Assembly: GCA_964020085.1 (NCBI GenBank)
Contig: OZ026603.1
Coordinates: 8,294,246-8,358,245 of the forward strand
DNA from: Micromussa lordhowensis
Taxonomy: Eukaryota; Cnidaria; Anthozoa; Scleractinia; Lobophylliidae
Length of the DNA stretch: 64,000 nt
Reading direction: 5' to 3'
Each line of letters begins with the position of its first letter. The stretch's first letter is position 1. Of the stretch, positions 12,977 through 23,760 are shown one piece after another. The notes below the pieces were generated by a model. The model ran no database searches, was not told the origin of the DNA, and saw only the letters and a list, made by a program, of their open reading frames with translations. Made by a program: the position numbers and the translations under genes.

Positions 12977-13821
12977 TTGCTCAAATGTTCTTTTAGCTTT
13001 TTTTAGCTTGTAAGTGATTTATTGTGAAGTTTTAATAAAGTTTTTATTATTATTATTATTATTATTACTATTATTAACAGCGAAAACTCGGTTGACTGTA
13101 CCTATTGGAGTTGTGAAGTAATAAAAGTAATCAAAGTGGCTATGAGCCACTCAACTTGGAAAATGCATCGTCTGTAAACAGTGGCAGTTTTGATGCCACT
13201 GACATGATGTTTTAATCTGTAGGTTAAGTTAAAGCCCATCGGCATTGTTAAGAAATAGACAAACGTATATCTTTCTCGAAGTAAAGCTACGGCGTCTCCG
13301 AAGAAGAACGTACCACGACAAATATGATATCTGTGATAAGAATCTACCAACTGTGCTTGCAAACAGTTCCACTCACAGCCGCTCCAGGTGTCACAATATA
13401 GAATGCAAGTAAGCTGCATGTTCATGGTAAATTTCATACTTTGTCCCTCGAAAGCAAATACTTCGAGGCTTAAAAACACATCTCTTCTTGTCATAGAAAT
13501 GAGCCTGAACAATGCTTTTAACACAGGGCAAATTAGAGAGGTGTCAGACTCGACGAAGCGACAGGGAGATAATAGCGGAGATCATGCAGACCTGTGACCT
13601 CTGAAAATTTACCATAGCACGGTCTATCGGCTCAACTCTGCTGGAAAATCCTCCTTATAACACAAGATGAAGACTCTTCATAAACAAGAGTGAAGCAACA
13701 AAAACGGTCAAGCGACCGAAAAGAGAACGGCAAATGGACAAATGCCACGAGCCGTAGCAGTCGTGTAGGTCTGACAACCCCATTTTAATAACACGTATTT
13801 TTTTTGGTGAGAATATTCAAT
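12977..13821. other. No recognisable gene; one unassigned 140-codon frame
   Basis: The minus strand has an open frame at 13102-13524 (140 codons) that is rich in aromatic and Cys residues. I recognise no domain, signal peptide or splice context, so I do not call it a gene. The rest is AT-rich unique-looking sequence. Confidence 0.35.
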
Positions 13822-14003
13822 GTCCCGCATATTTACGGACTTGTTATGCATAATTACCGATCGAACCAATCAGCGTTCATGACCAGATTCGGGACAGATT
13901 TGCGTCATCAGTATGGAATTTTCGGCGGTAAATCGCAGACGTCCTTCTCGCGAAACGCCACTCGGGTCGGGAGCGAAGAAGGACGGCTGTTTTCGCAGGC
14001 TAA
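13822..14003 (-). mobile_element. MULE-like MITE, truncated copy
   Basis: This is the reverse complement, with few differences, of most of the intact element at 55792-56011. It keeps the terminal motif TTTTCGCAGGCTA at 13991-14003 but lacks the opposite terminal inverted repeat. It abuts the inverted partial copy of the 3.5 kb unit. Confidence 0.65.
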
Positions 14004-14565
14004 GTTATATTCAGATCACTTGAAGATGCTGTTCAGGTGTAAACACAAATGGAAACGCTCTGTTAATTTGATAACATTTCTGCTACCTGATTCTCCCCGA
14101 AGGCACTCCCGAGAACAGATTCGTTTAACGCCCACCTAACCCTCTTTTGGTATGTTTGGGGTTCTTTTTCGTCCTTTTCCTACACAAAAAATATGCCTTT
14201 ATAAGCTTCCAGCTTGCGAGGGAAGTGAACAAATGTATGTAGTTAATTTTCCTAAAAAAGGGAACCGTGTTGCTTTTTATATTATGGCTCTGGTTTCAAT
14301 TCCAATGGATCCTGCTCATTATTGAACGTAATAAACAAATAGCTTGTAAACACGTGCCACTAGTCACTCAAGACAGCCGGATTGTTTTATTTATGGATAA
14401 CAAACTTAAAAGCTCTCAAACAAATTATACAAACACGGTTAAGTGGAGCCTCAGCACCCGAATGGCGACTTCTATATTTCGTCCGGGCGGACGCCGGTCC
14501 ATACAGGCATTCACTCTAATTTTAACCTGTCGACAACGGACAACTCTCCCCAATGGCAATGACCA
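14004..14565 (-). repeat. Partial inverted third copy of the 3.5 kb unit
   Basis: The sequence is the reverse complement of roughly 4935-5545 of copy A. Part of the middle, about 4999-5090, has been replaced by unrelated sequence. It lies just downstream of TAZ paralogue 2 on the minus strand. Confidence 0.7.
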
Positions 14566-14711
14566 CTAAACGCGTCACAAACTACCAAAAGAACTTCTCC
14601 ACAAAGGCCAGTAATCAACGACTGAGTTTTTCAGTTCTTCCGTCATAGAGTGGACGGGGTTGCAGTCAATCAAAGTCACGTCATTTTGCAAAACCTATTG
14701 TTCAGTAGTGC

Positions 14712-15812
14712 CTAAGACTTTTTCATCAGTTCACCTAGAGCAATGCTCAATGATCTTATGCACATCACTAGTTCTTCGGTCGAGCTGGTCCGCTTAATTA
14801 ATTGTAGAATACTACATAATGTATCAATAAGGCGTGCTTTCACCAGAGTGCGAGTGTTAACTTTTGCTGCACTGCCATGAGAACTGATGCCCATCGATAG
14901 CGGCGAACTGTGGCAGGCTTCTAATTGAGTAGGAAAACAAGTGGTCTCTAGCAAGTGATCTGTCGACTTGTGAATCTGTTTATTGGTGTTTTGGCACATC
15001 CGGACACCTACTGCATCGTTTTGTTGTCGTGTGGAAAGAGAGGGAGATGGAAGGTCATTCGTAACGTGTGTATTTGCTGCTGCATTTTCCCGCGCTGTGG
15101 CTAATGACGGCCAGGTGGTCCTTACCTGGGTGTTTGTCGTCAAGGTGCTCTCATGGTATGCTGGTAAAGGTTCCCCAAAACCGTGCCACGGTGAAAAAGC
15201 TGTACAACTTGCGACAGAGTTTTTGTTTTCACTGAGACGACCTAGAGAATAATTTGCACTTGACGAGGTGTTTTGAAACGGAGCTGGATTGTTGAAGGTT
15301 GAGCTCGAAGTCATTGGTGGATAGCTGTCAATGCTGAGTCCAAGTCTCGAGACTGACGGAGATGTTGGTGTCGCTACTGTCAGGTTAGGAGCCGATTGTC
15401 TGTCTTGACTGTTGTTTACAGACTCAAGACAGCCCTGTGGTCTTGCTTTCGCCGCAATGGCTCTTCCTATCGATGCGGAACCTACTGCAGATTGGTCGTC
15501 ATTGACTACACCGTCTAAAGACTTACTCAGATTAAGTTGAACTCTTTGGTGGGTGTCCGGCTTTGCTTCCATGCAAAAAGGGATGCGGCAGTTGTAATCC
15601 ACGCACGATTCTGAATGCTTTGAAGCCAGATATCTCACCTCTTGACAAATGGCGCAATTGAGTTTTTTGCATCGTCGTGAATGTTGTAATTTTAGCTTGG
15701 TGTTCACACAAAGTGGAAGAATGCAGCTGGCATTTGAACAATTCAAAGCATGTTGAAGGAACTGCTGGAGATTGCTCAATGCTCCTCTAGCTCCCTGCTT
15801 TTGTTCAGCCAT
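14712..15812 (-). CDS. TAZ-type zinc-finger protein, paralogue 2
   Basis: Complete 366-residue protein in one coding exon. Residues 21-80 are a TAZ zinc finger: H21/C25/C30/C35, H44/C48/C53/C56 and H66/C70/C75/C80, with the terminal PFC. A long Ser/Thr/Pro/Gln-rich region (about 90-315) with no recognisable fold follows. The last 48 residues are predicted helical and resemble the C terminus of paralogue 3. An in-frame ATG at 15923 would add 37 residues, but 15812 is preferred: the N terminus then matches paralogue 1, and a 3' splice site (AG at 15833-15832) lies just upstream, so the extra residues would be intronic or untranslated. TAZ fingers in CBP/p300 bind activation domains. This protein has no bromodomain, KIX or acetyltransferase domain, so a small adaptor or competitor role is an inference. 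Confidence 0.82.
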   Translation of the reverse strand: MAEQKQGARGALSNLQQFLQHALNCSNASCILPLCVNTKLKLQHSRRCKKLNCAICQEVRYLASKHSESCVDYNCRIPFCMEAKPDTHQRVQLNLSKSLDGVVNDDQSAVGSASIGRAIAAKARPQGCLESVNNSQDRQSAPNLTVATPTSPSVSRLGLSIDSYPPMTSSSTFNNPAPFQNTSSSANYSLGRLSENKNSVASCTAFSPWHGFGEPLPAYHESTLTTNTQVRTTWPSLATARENAAANTHVTNDLPSPSLSTRQQNDAVGVRMCQNTNKQIHKSTDHLLETTCFPTQLEACHSSPLSMGISSHGSAAKVNTRTLVKARLIDTLCSILQLIKRTSSTEELVMCIRSLSIALGELMKKS

Positions 15813-15831
15813 TATGGACGTCAGACAAAAT

Positions 15832-16112
15832 CTGAAGAATTGAAATGCATATATATTACATGTAAGTAATGACTGATTGGAGTAATGGCCTTTCCAAGTT
15901 GCTATATGAATTTTTAACGGCACCCGATATAAATTAATTCAAGACTCTGTTGTAAAAGAGACCAATTACCAGTTGGGTGAACTACATTTCATCTCAGGGG
16001 CGGGGTAGGGGGAACGAGAAAGAAGGGAAGGGACGCTTGACTCCTGAGTTGGCCCGGTGAAACACAGCGGCCTTGCTCTTGGTATGTTAGGTCAAATTGG
16101 CCCAAGCGTTGT
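15832..16112. other. Likely 5' intron and promoter side of TAZ paralogue 2
   Basis: Upstream of the proposed 3' splice site there is no coding signal. The upstream 5' UTR exon could not be located. Confidence 0.3.
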
Positions 16113-16945
16113 TTGAACACTACGTCGGAGAAATTTGAAAAACCAACAATCACCGGTCTGTTTGAATTTGAACAATTGACGAGAATATTTTGCCACGGAA
16201 GCAAAACATACAAGTACGGATAGGGCCAAGAAACTCTGGCCAAGGAATATGCTGCTAACATTTTCCTAGATAAGTCAAACTTTTCAATAGACTGGTGTCA
16301 TCATCTGATACAATTTAGATACAACCTTGAAAAGGCTGTTTGAGACTCAACCATGCGAGAACCAACCAGGTCAGCGTATTAGCTGCTGTCTTCGCTTCCA
16401 ATTTGGACTCTATCGTGTCTTTGTCGTGTTCATTTTTCTACTTAGCTACTTAGTAGTCCCGTAGACACTACGCCGGAGAAATTTGAAAGCAGCGTTTTCA
16501 TTTTAAAAACGCGTCAAATGTTTTCCGTGCACAATACGCCAGAGATAATGTGAAAGCAGCGTTTTCACTCTGAAAACGCATCACACGTTTTTCGTCCATA
16601 CTGCGCAGTTTTCAATCTAAACACGCATCAAATGTTTTCTGTCTACACTACGCTGGAAAAAATTGAAAACGCAACAATCACAGGTCTTTTCTGGATTTGT
16701 CTTTGAGGAAAATGCGGCCAGTGATATCACATGATTATCTTGACGTCATCGTTTTCGAAAAGCTTCGTTTTCAAAATACTTTCCGTCCACACGAAAACGA
16801 AAAGCCAACGTTTTCAAATTCCTCCGGTTTGAAGAGTGTTTTCGGAAAGTTCCGTTTTCGTGGCGGATTAGTGTGGACGGTAGGCCTAACCGTAGAAATA
16901 AAGCTGTGTTTTTCGCTCGAGCAGTGTGGACAGGCCCTTGGTATA
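16113..16945. repeat. Degenerate DNA-transposon-like repeat with GTTTTC-rich subunits
   Basis: The motif ACTACGCCGGAGAAATTTGAAA recurs in degenerate form near 16118, 16470, 16530 and 16655, giving units of about 60-65 bases from 16470 on. Between 16745 and 16900 many GTTTTC and GAAAAC motifs occur on both strands. The block ends in GTGTGGACAGGCCC, a type of end seen in hAT-like MITEs. I could not find the matching left terminus. Confidence 0.45.
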
Positions 16946-17143
16946 AGCCTTGCTTCATTGTAATTCTATTTCTAGTTTTAGCTGATCAGAGCTTTTATAG
17001 ATCCTTCGTATACCGGCAACATTTTCGTTTGCGGCCCGGCTTGCTATATTAGGGAGCTTAAGCAAAGGCGTTTTTGAGCGACGTACGGCAACCGGAAGTG
17101 GACGTTTCTCATTTTTGGGCAGTGGATGCGCTCTAATTTTCAA

Positions 17144-17559
17144 TTAAGGTGGGGGTTTACCTGAATTAAAGTGAAATTTGAGGAAGTTTAAAGAGAGATT
17201 GAAAGGGGGAGAAAAGGTTATGGAACACCACCAGACAGTTGCCCGACCCCACAATGGCACTCGGGTTGTTAGGCAACTGTTTGGTGTGTATCTATCAATT
17301 TTTAACTTCAAACTCTAATTTTAAAACAACACCAAATCTTCAAAATTTCCTATTTCCATAAATTTTACTAATCCTTTGAGAAAAACTATCTGTCTCCAAA
17401 TAAACCTAAAAATCACCAAAAAATTTACAAAACGGCGCAAAACATAGATGTCTGTAATGAGTGAACAGATTCTTGATTGCTTGAAACGTAAACGAGATAT
17501 TTGCATTAAGAACATAATACCAAGCCAAAATACGGCTTTCAGGTGGACCCCCGCCTTAA
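17144..17559 (+). mobile_element. TTAA-flanked MITE, family 1, copy 1
   Basis: A 416-base element flanked by TTAA with inverted ends GGTGGGGGTTTACC and GGTGGACCCCCGCC (the consensus end is GGCGGGGGTAAAC). Related copies lie at 24225-24646, 32328-32673 and 32911-33305 (reverse orientation). It has no coding capacity. TTAA targets are used by piggyBac and Kolobok superfamilies; which one applies cannot be decided here. Confidence 0.8.
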
Positions 17560-18410
17560 ATCCTCTCTATACGAGTAACGACACGTGTATTACAAATGTG
17601 GTAACGCCAAGGCGATTAAAAAGAGAAAACGTCTCATTTCCGCTTGCCGTGCGTCGCTCAAAAATGCCTTTGCTTAAGCTCCCTATTTGCATTTCATGAT
17701 GAGTGTGTTTAATTTTCCCTCCAACCGCAATGGAGCAGGGTGTTACTAACACAACCTTGAGGAGGTAATGGGGCAAACAAACAGCATGAGTTTCATTTTG
17801 ATTTCTTGTGTATGCGGAATGGAAGAGAAACGTGATCTTCGTATGGTTGGCTGAACTTAACTGTTGCCTGAAAAAAAAGTAACCAAAACCGAAGATTGTA
17901 AAACGAACAATGCGATGCAGTTTATTTGCTGGTTTTAAGAATCTAGCAGCACCTCGATCGATCAAGGTTCTTCGTGAAAGCTGCGATAGAACATTTTATG
18001 TGCTCAATTAACCACTAGGCAGCTTAAGCTACCACGGACTGCTTAATCCGACGTGACTTGGAAGAAATTCAGTCTCTCAGTAATGAGACCAATACACGCA
18101 CTCTAAAATGCCATCTAAAGACAGTCAAATCCAAATCTTGTAACTGACTAGACAGTTGACGACGTTTGTAACCCTTGGCATGGAACGTCTTCGACTATGG
18201 GAGAGTTAGGGAATAAGTCATTTCAGTTTATGATAACGATTGACTGTGATCTGAAACAACTAGTCTCTCAGAAAGTATGGTAGTACGGTAGCTGAAAACT
18301 GGTGTGGTCACGTTGCAAGAAAAGGTTGCTTGATACAAACTTTAACACGTTTTATTTTTCATGACCGGCTACTAATTATCCTTTGTTTCTACCATTAAGA
18401 TTGTAAACTA
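17560..18410. other. No recognisable gene
   Basis: Unique-looking AT-rich sequence. The longest frame (17567-17965 minus, 132 codons) overlaps the MITE edge and shows no domain. Confidence 0.4.
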
Positions 18411-18580
18411 ACGTGAAACCTCGATATAAAGAGGTGCAAAGGGACGGGCAAAATATATTCGCTACAACTGACGAGGTTTCGTTGTATCGAGGTTCTTTTC
18501 CATACATTTTACTATTGCTGGGGCGAAGAATTTAGCCAGGACTTCGTTATATAGAGGATCGTTAAATGGAGATTCCACTG
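18411..18580. mobile_element. Tc1/mariner or pogo-like MITE
   Basis: A 170-base element flanked by TA on both sides. Its imperfect inverted ends are GTGAAACCTCGATATA on the left and the complement of GAGATTCCACTG on the right. Internally the motif TCGTTATATAGAGG and its variants recur, a pattern typical of pogo/Tigger-type ends. It has no coding capacity. Confidence 0.6.
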
Positions 18581-18582
18581 TA

Positions 18583-20870
18583 GCTGAAATATCACTTGAG
18601 GAATCGCCCCACTTTTATCTAATTAATGCAAAAAAAGAATGAAAGAACTGATACCTTTAAAAAGTAGTAAGATTACATACCAACAATAAAAGAATTTGAA
18701 GTGGATCGATTTACCTGTTGCAGGGCGCACTTCGATTCTGCTGAAAGTCGCTTGATAAACGGTCGTTGTTTTCTGCGGTAGGCTTTGTACAAACTGGACT
18801 CAGATATGAGACCTCTCTGCTTTCTACTGCACCGCCGGTTCTTTATGGAGTAGCACTAAGTACATCTTCCGGGGATGTAACCGTTGGGAATGCGGTGTGG
18901 TGTATCAACTTCGGAATTTGACAACTTCCCACATGTTTCATTGATTCTTTTATACTCAGGTAAGTTATTAAAAGGGAGTTTGGGAAACCCACGATGATAA
19001 TAGAAGCGAAAACGTCTACTTCATGGAAGACTTGGGACATTTCTCAGCCGCCTTGTGAAAAAACACAAGGTCAAACTACCAAATTAGGCGTTTTCTGGTG
19101 AAATTGAGCTACGACGGTGAATAATCAACGTTTCTAGTTGGAACTGAACGCTGTGTTTATATCTTTAGAGCGCAATAGATGGATCCAGAAACTTCAGTTA
19201 GAATATTAATTTTTAATCGACGTTGTTCTATGCATCACCCTTGTTTTGTTTTTTTTTGTTTTTCTTTTATCGCTTAGTCTTTTCATTTTTGTAAAAGCTA
19301 GTTTCATACTTTTGCATTGTGAAAATTAAGACAAACTAGCAAGAAGCGCACAAAACGGTCGACAAGTGTTAGTGACCTCGTGGATTTAATTGTCTTGATT
19401 TGCATTTGAAGGTTCCGGTGGAGTATCCTGTTTAACATCCACGTAAACAGCGGAGGACACGGACCACTTCACTTACTATATAATCTAGACGAAAGAAAGT
19501 ATTCATTCAATTTAGTTTAAACAAGAAGAAACATCCACTTAAACTGGCAATGCAACAGCTAAAATGCAATCTTGAGGAGAAATCTGAGGCTTTTTTCTAT
19601 TAAACTGGCCATCTCATTTCAATTTCTCGCCACTGTAACGTTCCTAAGACTGCGGGGGAGTAAAACACATTAGAAGTAGCTTCTTTTCGGTTGTTCAATA
19701 CTCCTACGCTTTCCACCATGATTTTCATGCTAGAATAATCTTCCAAACAATAAAGGAAGGAACTGTGTCTCGTAAACCAACAAATCAATATCGAACGGCT
19801 ACATTTCAAGCACATCGTATGTCGGCGGCAATAACAGTATAAAGGAGCGAAGTTTCCCGAAGTTTCGCTCGTTTTGATGTCCGCAATGAAACAAGTGTCA
19901 TGGTAAATCCGGATATTTGATCTCTCCTTATTCTCATCTCCAGCCATTTGCTTTTATAATTTCCCCGCTCAAGTCCAGGACTGCCTACTAGACACTGTCA
20001 TGCAGAAAGCAAGAATGTTTTTCGCGTGGCAAGACAGAACATCTAGTCTCCCTCGCAGCCGTACGCAACGCTCCGAGACTAAAAACGGCTACGAGGAAGA
20101 CTACAGAACATCTAACTTAACAAATATGTCAAAAAGCTAAGTTATGTTATAGATTTGCGAGGGTTGACGTATATTTGCTTGTCTGTGAAAATGAGACCAG
20201 TTCAGTCCCAACAGACATTCCAATCCTACAGTTGCAAAGTCTTCGTGAAAACCATGTCGGGAAGTCGAAAATGGAATTTCACGTAAACAATATCAGATTA
20301 GCTCGATTTCCGTCGCACTCTCGAGTCCTGTGTACGTTCCTACTCGAGAAGATGGTTCGGGGGAGGGGCGCAGGCTCCTTTCCCGAACAGAGGCTGGTAA
20401 TCGAGTTAACGCCTAAGTACCTCATGTACCCCTTATCATAGTGTATTTAGAACGTGGCATAGTATATTTATCCTTATTATAGTGTAGTAGATACACTATA
20501 ATATCTGGAAGGGATACACGAAGTACTTAGGAGTTTACGAAAGATACATGTCGACCGCGTCACTGGTATTCATTCCTTGGGGAGGAGTTATATGAAAGGA
20601 CCTTTTCTTATTTGTGCTTTTTCAAGGACGTTTTGGTAAACTGAATAACCCATTGTTCAATCATATTATTTTAACAAGCAGAACACTTTAGCTAGCTCGA
20701 GTGAGCTTTTCTTGGGCGATTGGTTATTTGTAAATCATTAGTATGATCCAGTGCGAATTCAGTCACCTGCGAAACCCAGTGCCGGACCGTGACAGAAAAT
20801 AATATGACCCCAAAACCGTCAACAAATAAATACTTATAATTGAACCAAAAGGTCGAGGCAGCAGAAAGTA
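18583..20870. other. No recognisable gene; one unassigned frame
   Basis: The minus strand has a 115-codon frame at 19600-19947 beginning MAGDENKERS. It is Cys-rich in the middle, but I recognise no domain. The remaining sequence shows no gene, tRNA or clear repeat. Confidence 0.35.
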
Positions 20871-20871
20871 A

Positions 20872-21252
20872 ATCGTGATTTTTAAGAACGCTACGACATG
20901 TTTTCATTTTAAAGACATGTTTCAATGTTGCCAACATCAACATTTTTCTTCTTGAAAAACCGTTGGACTTCATAACAACAAGGCGAAACATACATAACAA
21001 ACATTTGAGTGAGTTACAAAGTGTGAAAGAACATAATTTATACACATTTCCCAATTTAGGCTTTATGTTCTTTCACACTTTGTAACTCACTCAAATATTT
21101 TTGTCACTTAATGTTAATTAATTATGTATGTTTCGCCTAGTTGTTATTAAGTCCAACGGTTTTTCAAACATTATTTAACTGAAGATGATGTTGGCAACAT
21201 CGAAACATGTCTTTAAAATTAAAACATGTCGAACCGTTCTTAAAAATCACGA
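20872..21252. repeat. Large inverted repeat, arms of about 180 bases
   Basis: The left arm (20872-21047) and right arm (21062-21252) are reverse complements with scattered mismatches and small gaps; only about 15-30 bases separate them. The arms read as the same strand of one repeat placed head to head. Such pairs arise from inverted terminal repeats of Penelope-like or foldback elements. Confidence 0.75.
21179..21230 (+). ncRNA. Hammerhead-ribozyme-like motif (degenerate)
   Basis: In the right arm of the inverted repeat, CTGAAGA (matching the core CUGANGA) is followed by a hairpin GATGTT-GGC-AACATC, then GAA. Next comes a second hairpin with self-complementary ACATGT arms (21205-21210 and 21224-21229) and the residue C at 21230 where cleavage would fall. 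Against function, there is one extra T between the core and stem II, and no stem I is directly next to the core; a distal helix with AACGGTT upstream is possible. The left-arm copy has lost CTGA. Penelope-like elements are known to carry hammerheads. Confidence 0.3.
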
Positions 21253-21435
21253 CATACTTATAATTATGATATATTAATTTAGCGGAATAGGCACCGGGCT
21301 ATGCTAAAATTAAACAATTCTACTACCCATTCTTGATTTGCATGTCGAATATGGCATGAGTTGGTCTCGCCCTATCAGCGGGTAAAAAACCTCGAGCCCA
21401 TTGTAAAATTGTTCAGTAAGGAAGTATTAGCCACC

Positions 21436-21745
21436 ACAGGATTCTTGGCTGAATAGAATAGTACATTTGTCTCATATGTGTTAGCTGATTTGTAATAAGG
21501 CTGTAATGTATGGTATTTGTGTTCAGAAAATATTCGAATTAAAAAAAATAATAACAATAAATAGAAAAAAGTACATTTCATTGGCGCATATTTGTCAGCT
21601 AATTTGTAATAGGGTTGTAATGTATGGTATTTGTGCTATGAAAGTATTCGCATTAAGAAAACTAATAAATAACAATAACAATAAATAGAAAAGTACATTT
21701 GGCGCATATTTGTCAGATAATTTATAATAAGTCTGTAATATGTAC
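21436..21745. repeat. Minisatellite of about 115-120 base units, left part
   Basis: Repeated units contain AGTACATTT, then CGCATATTTGTCAGCTAATTTG, then TGTAATGTATGGTATTTGTG and an AATAACAATAAATAGAAAA tail. Units start near 21456, 21570 and 21692. The third unit stops halfway, and its other half resumes at 23634. Confidence 0.7.
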
Positions 21746-21750
21746 TTATC

Positions 21751-21787
<37 letters not shown>

Positions 21788-21916
21788 TCGAGGTCAGGGC
21801 GTACGGACCCAGTAGTGTAGCAGCTGTCCAAAGCTGCTTGAGCGCAGCGAGGTCCGTACGTCCTGACCGAGAGCCAAATATTTTCCCGTCCGGCCCGACC
21901 TTACTCAGTCAATAAG
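21746..21916. repeat. Foldback hairpin with 60-base arms
   Basis: Arms 21746-21810 and 21851-21916 are nearly perfect reverse complements, containing GGGAAAATATTTGGCTC and its complement. About 40 bases lie between them, including a GCTTGAGCGCAGCGAG centre. Confidence 0.85.
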
Positions 21917-22297
21917 CATTTTATCATATGACCACTTACTGTTGAAAATTTTATTTGAAAATTCTGTTCGAGCCTAAATAGGACGCGATTACATAGGATC
22001 AGACGACTGCGCGCGCGGAACAATTACATGAAAGTTTCTACGACAAACTTTGTCATTTATCATTTTCTTCGCGTCGAACAAGAAACTCACAGTTCATCGA
22101 AAAACACAATTCACGTTCTCATTTTTGTTCATGCTAAAAAGCCAACAGAAAGTTGACATAAAGCTGTCAAAAATATGTCAAGCCATCAAAAACTTAGTGA
22201 GGGACAAAAGGTCGCTTCACGCTTTACTGAAATTGTTTACAAACTCGCGAAAATGTCGGCGTCGTTTCAAGCTATTTGTCGACCTCTTGGATTCTCT

Positions 22298-22839
22298 AAG
22301 GCCCTGTTTACAAGCAGGTAGGGTAACCCTACTGCCAGGGTAACCCTAGCAAGAAGGTTAAAAGATAGCCCGGGTTTACAAGCAAAATTTTCAGGTAGGG
22401 TAACCCTACTGCCCGAGACAACTTTACGCTTGTTACGCCTCGGTAACCTTGCAAGTAAAGCACGAACAGATAACAAAACTGGAAAATAATTTATTTCCAA
22501 AGCAAAATTATGACAAACTGTGAAAGAACTTGATGTTTTCTGGGTCATAATTCGCTGATTTTGTCGGTATTGTGATCATTATTTGCTTTTGGGAGCCAAA
22601 ATAGAGATAGCCCGGGTAGGCGGGTTAACCCTACCTGGAGTGTTTACAAGGGAAAAAGTTAACCCGCTTGCTAGGGTAACCCTAGCACGCAGATAGGGTA
22701 ACCCTCCTACCCGGGTAACCCTGGCCGCCTTGTAAACACGACGAAGAAAATAAGAACAAATGTGTGCGTGCTAGGGTAACCCGCTTGCTAGGGTAACCCG
22801 CCTGCTAGGGTAACCCTCTCTCCTTGTAAACAGGGCCTT
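22298..22839. mobile_element. MITE with 17-base TIR and repeated GGGTAACCC palindromes
   Basis: Perfect 17-base inverted ends: AAGGCCCTGTTTACAAG at 22298-22314 and its complement at 22823-22839. At least nine copies of GGGTAACCC (usually AGGGTAACCCT) cluster just inside both ends and are absent from the middle. Such subterminal repeats are usual transposase-binding sites. No target duplication is convincing. No transposase is encoded, although a 97-codon frame at 22050-22343 crosses the left end. Confidence 0.7.
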
Positions 22840-23156
22840 AACAAGGGACAACCGGGCAACCGAATATTTATGACACATGTTGGCTCCTACAAACAGTGCC
22901 TGGGTTTGCTGACTTTGCTGGTGTAGTGGAAATTACACGGTTAAACACAAGCGAGTTTTTATATTTATCTGGATGAACCGTGCGGTAATGAGTTGTATTC
23001 GCACTCAGTTTTGTCTCTTCAAATAACACTGACGTAGAAAGTACAGAGCAGTTTATCCCGCTGCACACAAGGTATGTTTATGATTTTTCTGGCTCAACCA
23101 ACTTCTCCCAGAAACTGTGAAACTCGAAGAAAACATTTACTGATATCGTACTTTGT

Positions 23157-23462
23157 TTACTTCTTAGGTTTTCTTTCTTTTGACCCACGATGAATTCTTT
23201 GATGCCTTTGAAGGAAAGAAGTTTCGCCGACTGTTTGCTTATTTGAAAGGCTAATTATTGGACAGTTTATCCGGAAAAGTTGTTTCCTTGACCGCCTGTT
23301 TGCTTGTTGGTTTCTGAGAAAGTTGTGAGCTTCTTCATTTGCGAGGAGTGTTAAATTTCTTTGTTTGCTTTCGGAGTGAGTTGGTGACTGAAGTAGTTCT
23401 GCATGGGACAATTCGCCTGGATAGTAAAATTCGCTCTCAGAATGTTCACTTTCATGACTCAT
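23157..23462 (-). CDS. Unassigned 101-residue frame at the right end of the composite insertion
   Basis: An ATG-initiated frame of 101 codons reads inward from about 165 bases inside the right end of the insertion. The N-terminal third is acidic and Ser/His/Glu-rich; the C-terminal part is basic (Arg/Lys/Gln-rich). It could be the first exon or N terminus of a decayed transposon protein, which its position favours. A weak resemblance of the segment EEAHNFLRNQQANRRSRKQL to the start of tyrosine-recombinase core-binding regions (Crypton-like) is only an impression. It may equally be chance. Confidence 0.25.
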   Translation of the reverse strand: MSHESEHSESEFYYPGELSHAELLQSPTHSESKQRNLTLLANEEAHNFLRNQQANRRSRKQLFRINCPIISLSNKQTVGETSFLQRHQRIHRGSKERKPKK

Positions 23463-23633
23463 TGTGGGGAGAACAAACTTTGGCGATTTTGCCGCACTCG
23501 TTTCTAGTATAGGGCCGTACGCATTTCTTGCTAGTAGGGCCGTACGTGTCTTCGACGCGTACGGCCCTCATACGGGACCTTTTCTCTTATGGTTTTGCAA
23601 GGAAATTGCGCGCGGGGCCGTACGGGTCATATG

Positions 23634-23760
23634 ATAATGTATGGTATTTGTGCTATGAAAGTATTTGAATTTTAAAAATATAATAATAACAATAAATAGA
23701 AAAGTACATTTGCCGCATATTTGTTAGCTAATTTGCAGTAAGGCTGTAATGTAAAAAATC
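23634..23760. repeat. Minisatellite, right part after the insertion
   Basis: Starts with the second half of the unit interrupted at 21741 and continues into another partial unit (AGTACATTT, GCATATTTGTTAGCTAATTTG). Confidence 0.7.

Larger units (their letters stand above)
21741..23636. mobile_element. Composite insertion of about 1.9 kb splitting the minisatellite
   Basis: The sequence interrupts a minisatellite unit between TCTGTAAT on the left and AATGTATGG on the right. It starts with a long hairpin (21746-21916), and carries TTATCATATGACC at 21921-21933 with its exact reverse complement at 23625-23637. It also contains a nested element (22298-22839) and a minus-strand frame near its right end (23157-23462). 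Its superfamily is not recognised. Confidence 0.5.

Noticed and set aside
13804..14139. 111-codon plus-strand frame
   Set aside because: It is a chimera running from a truncated MITE into an inverted fragment of the 3.5 kb repeat, so not a gene.
15813..15923. Upstream ATG extending TAZ paralogue 2 by 37 residues
   Set aside because: The extension has no counterpart in the other two paralogues and lies across a likely 3' splice site.
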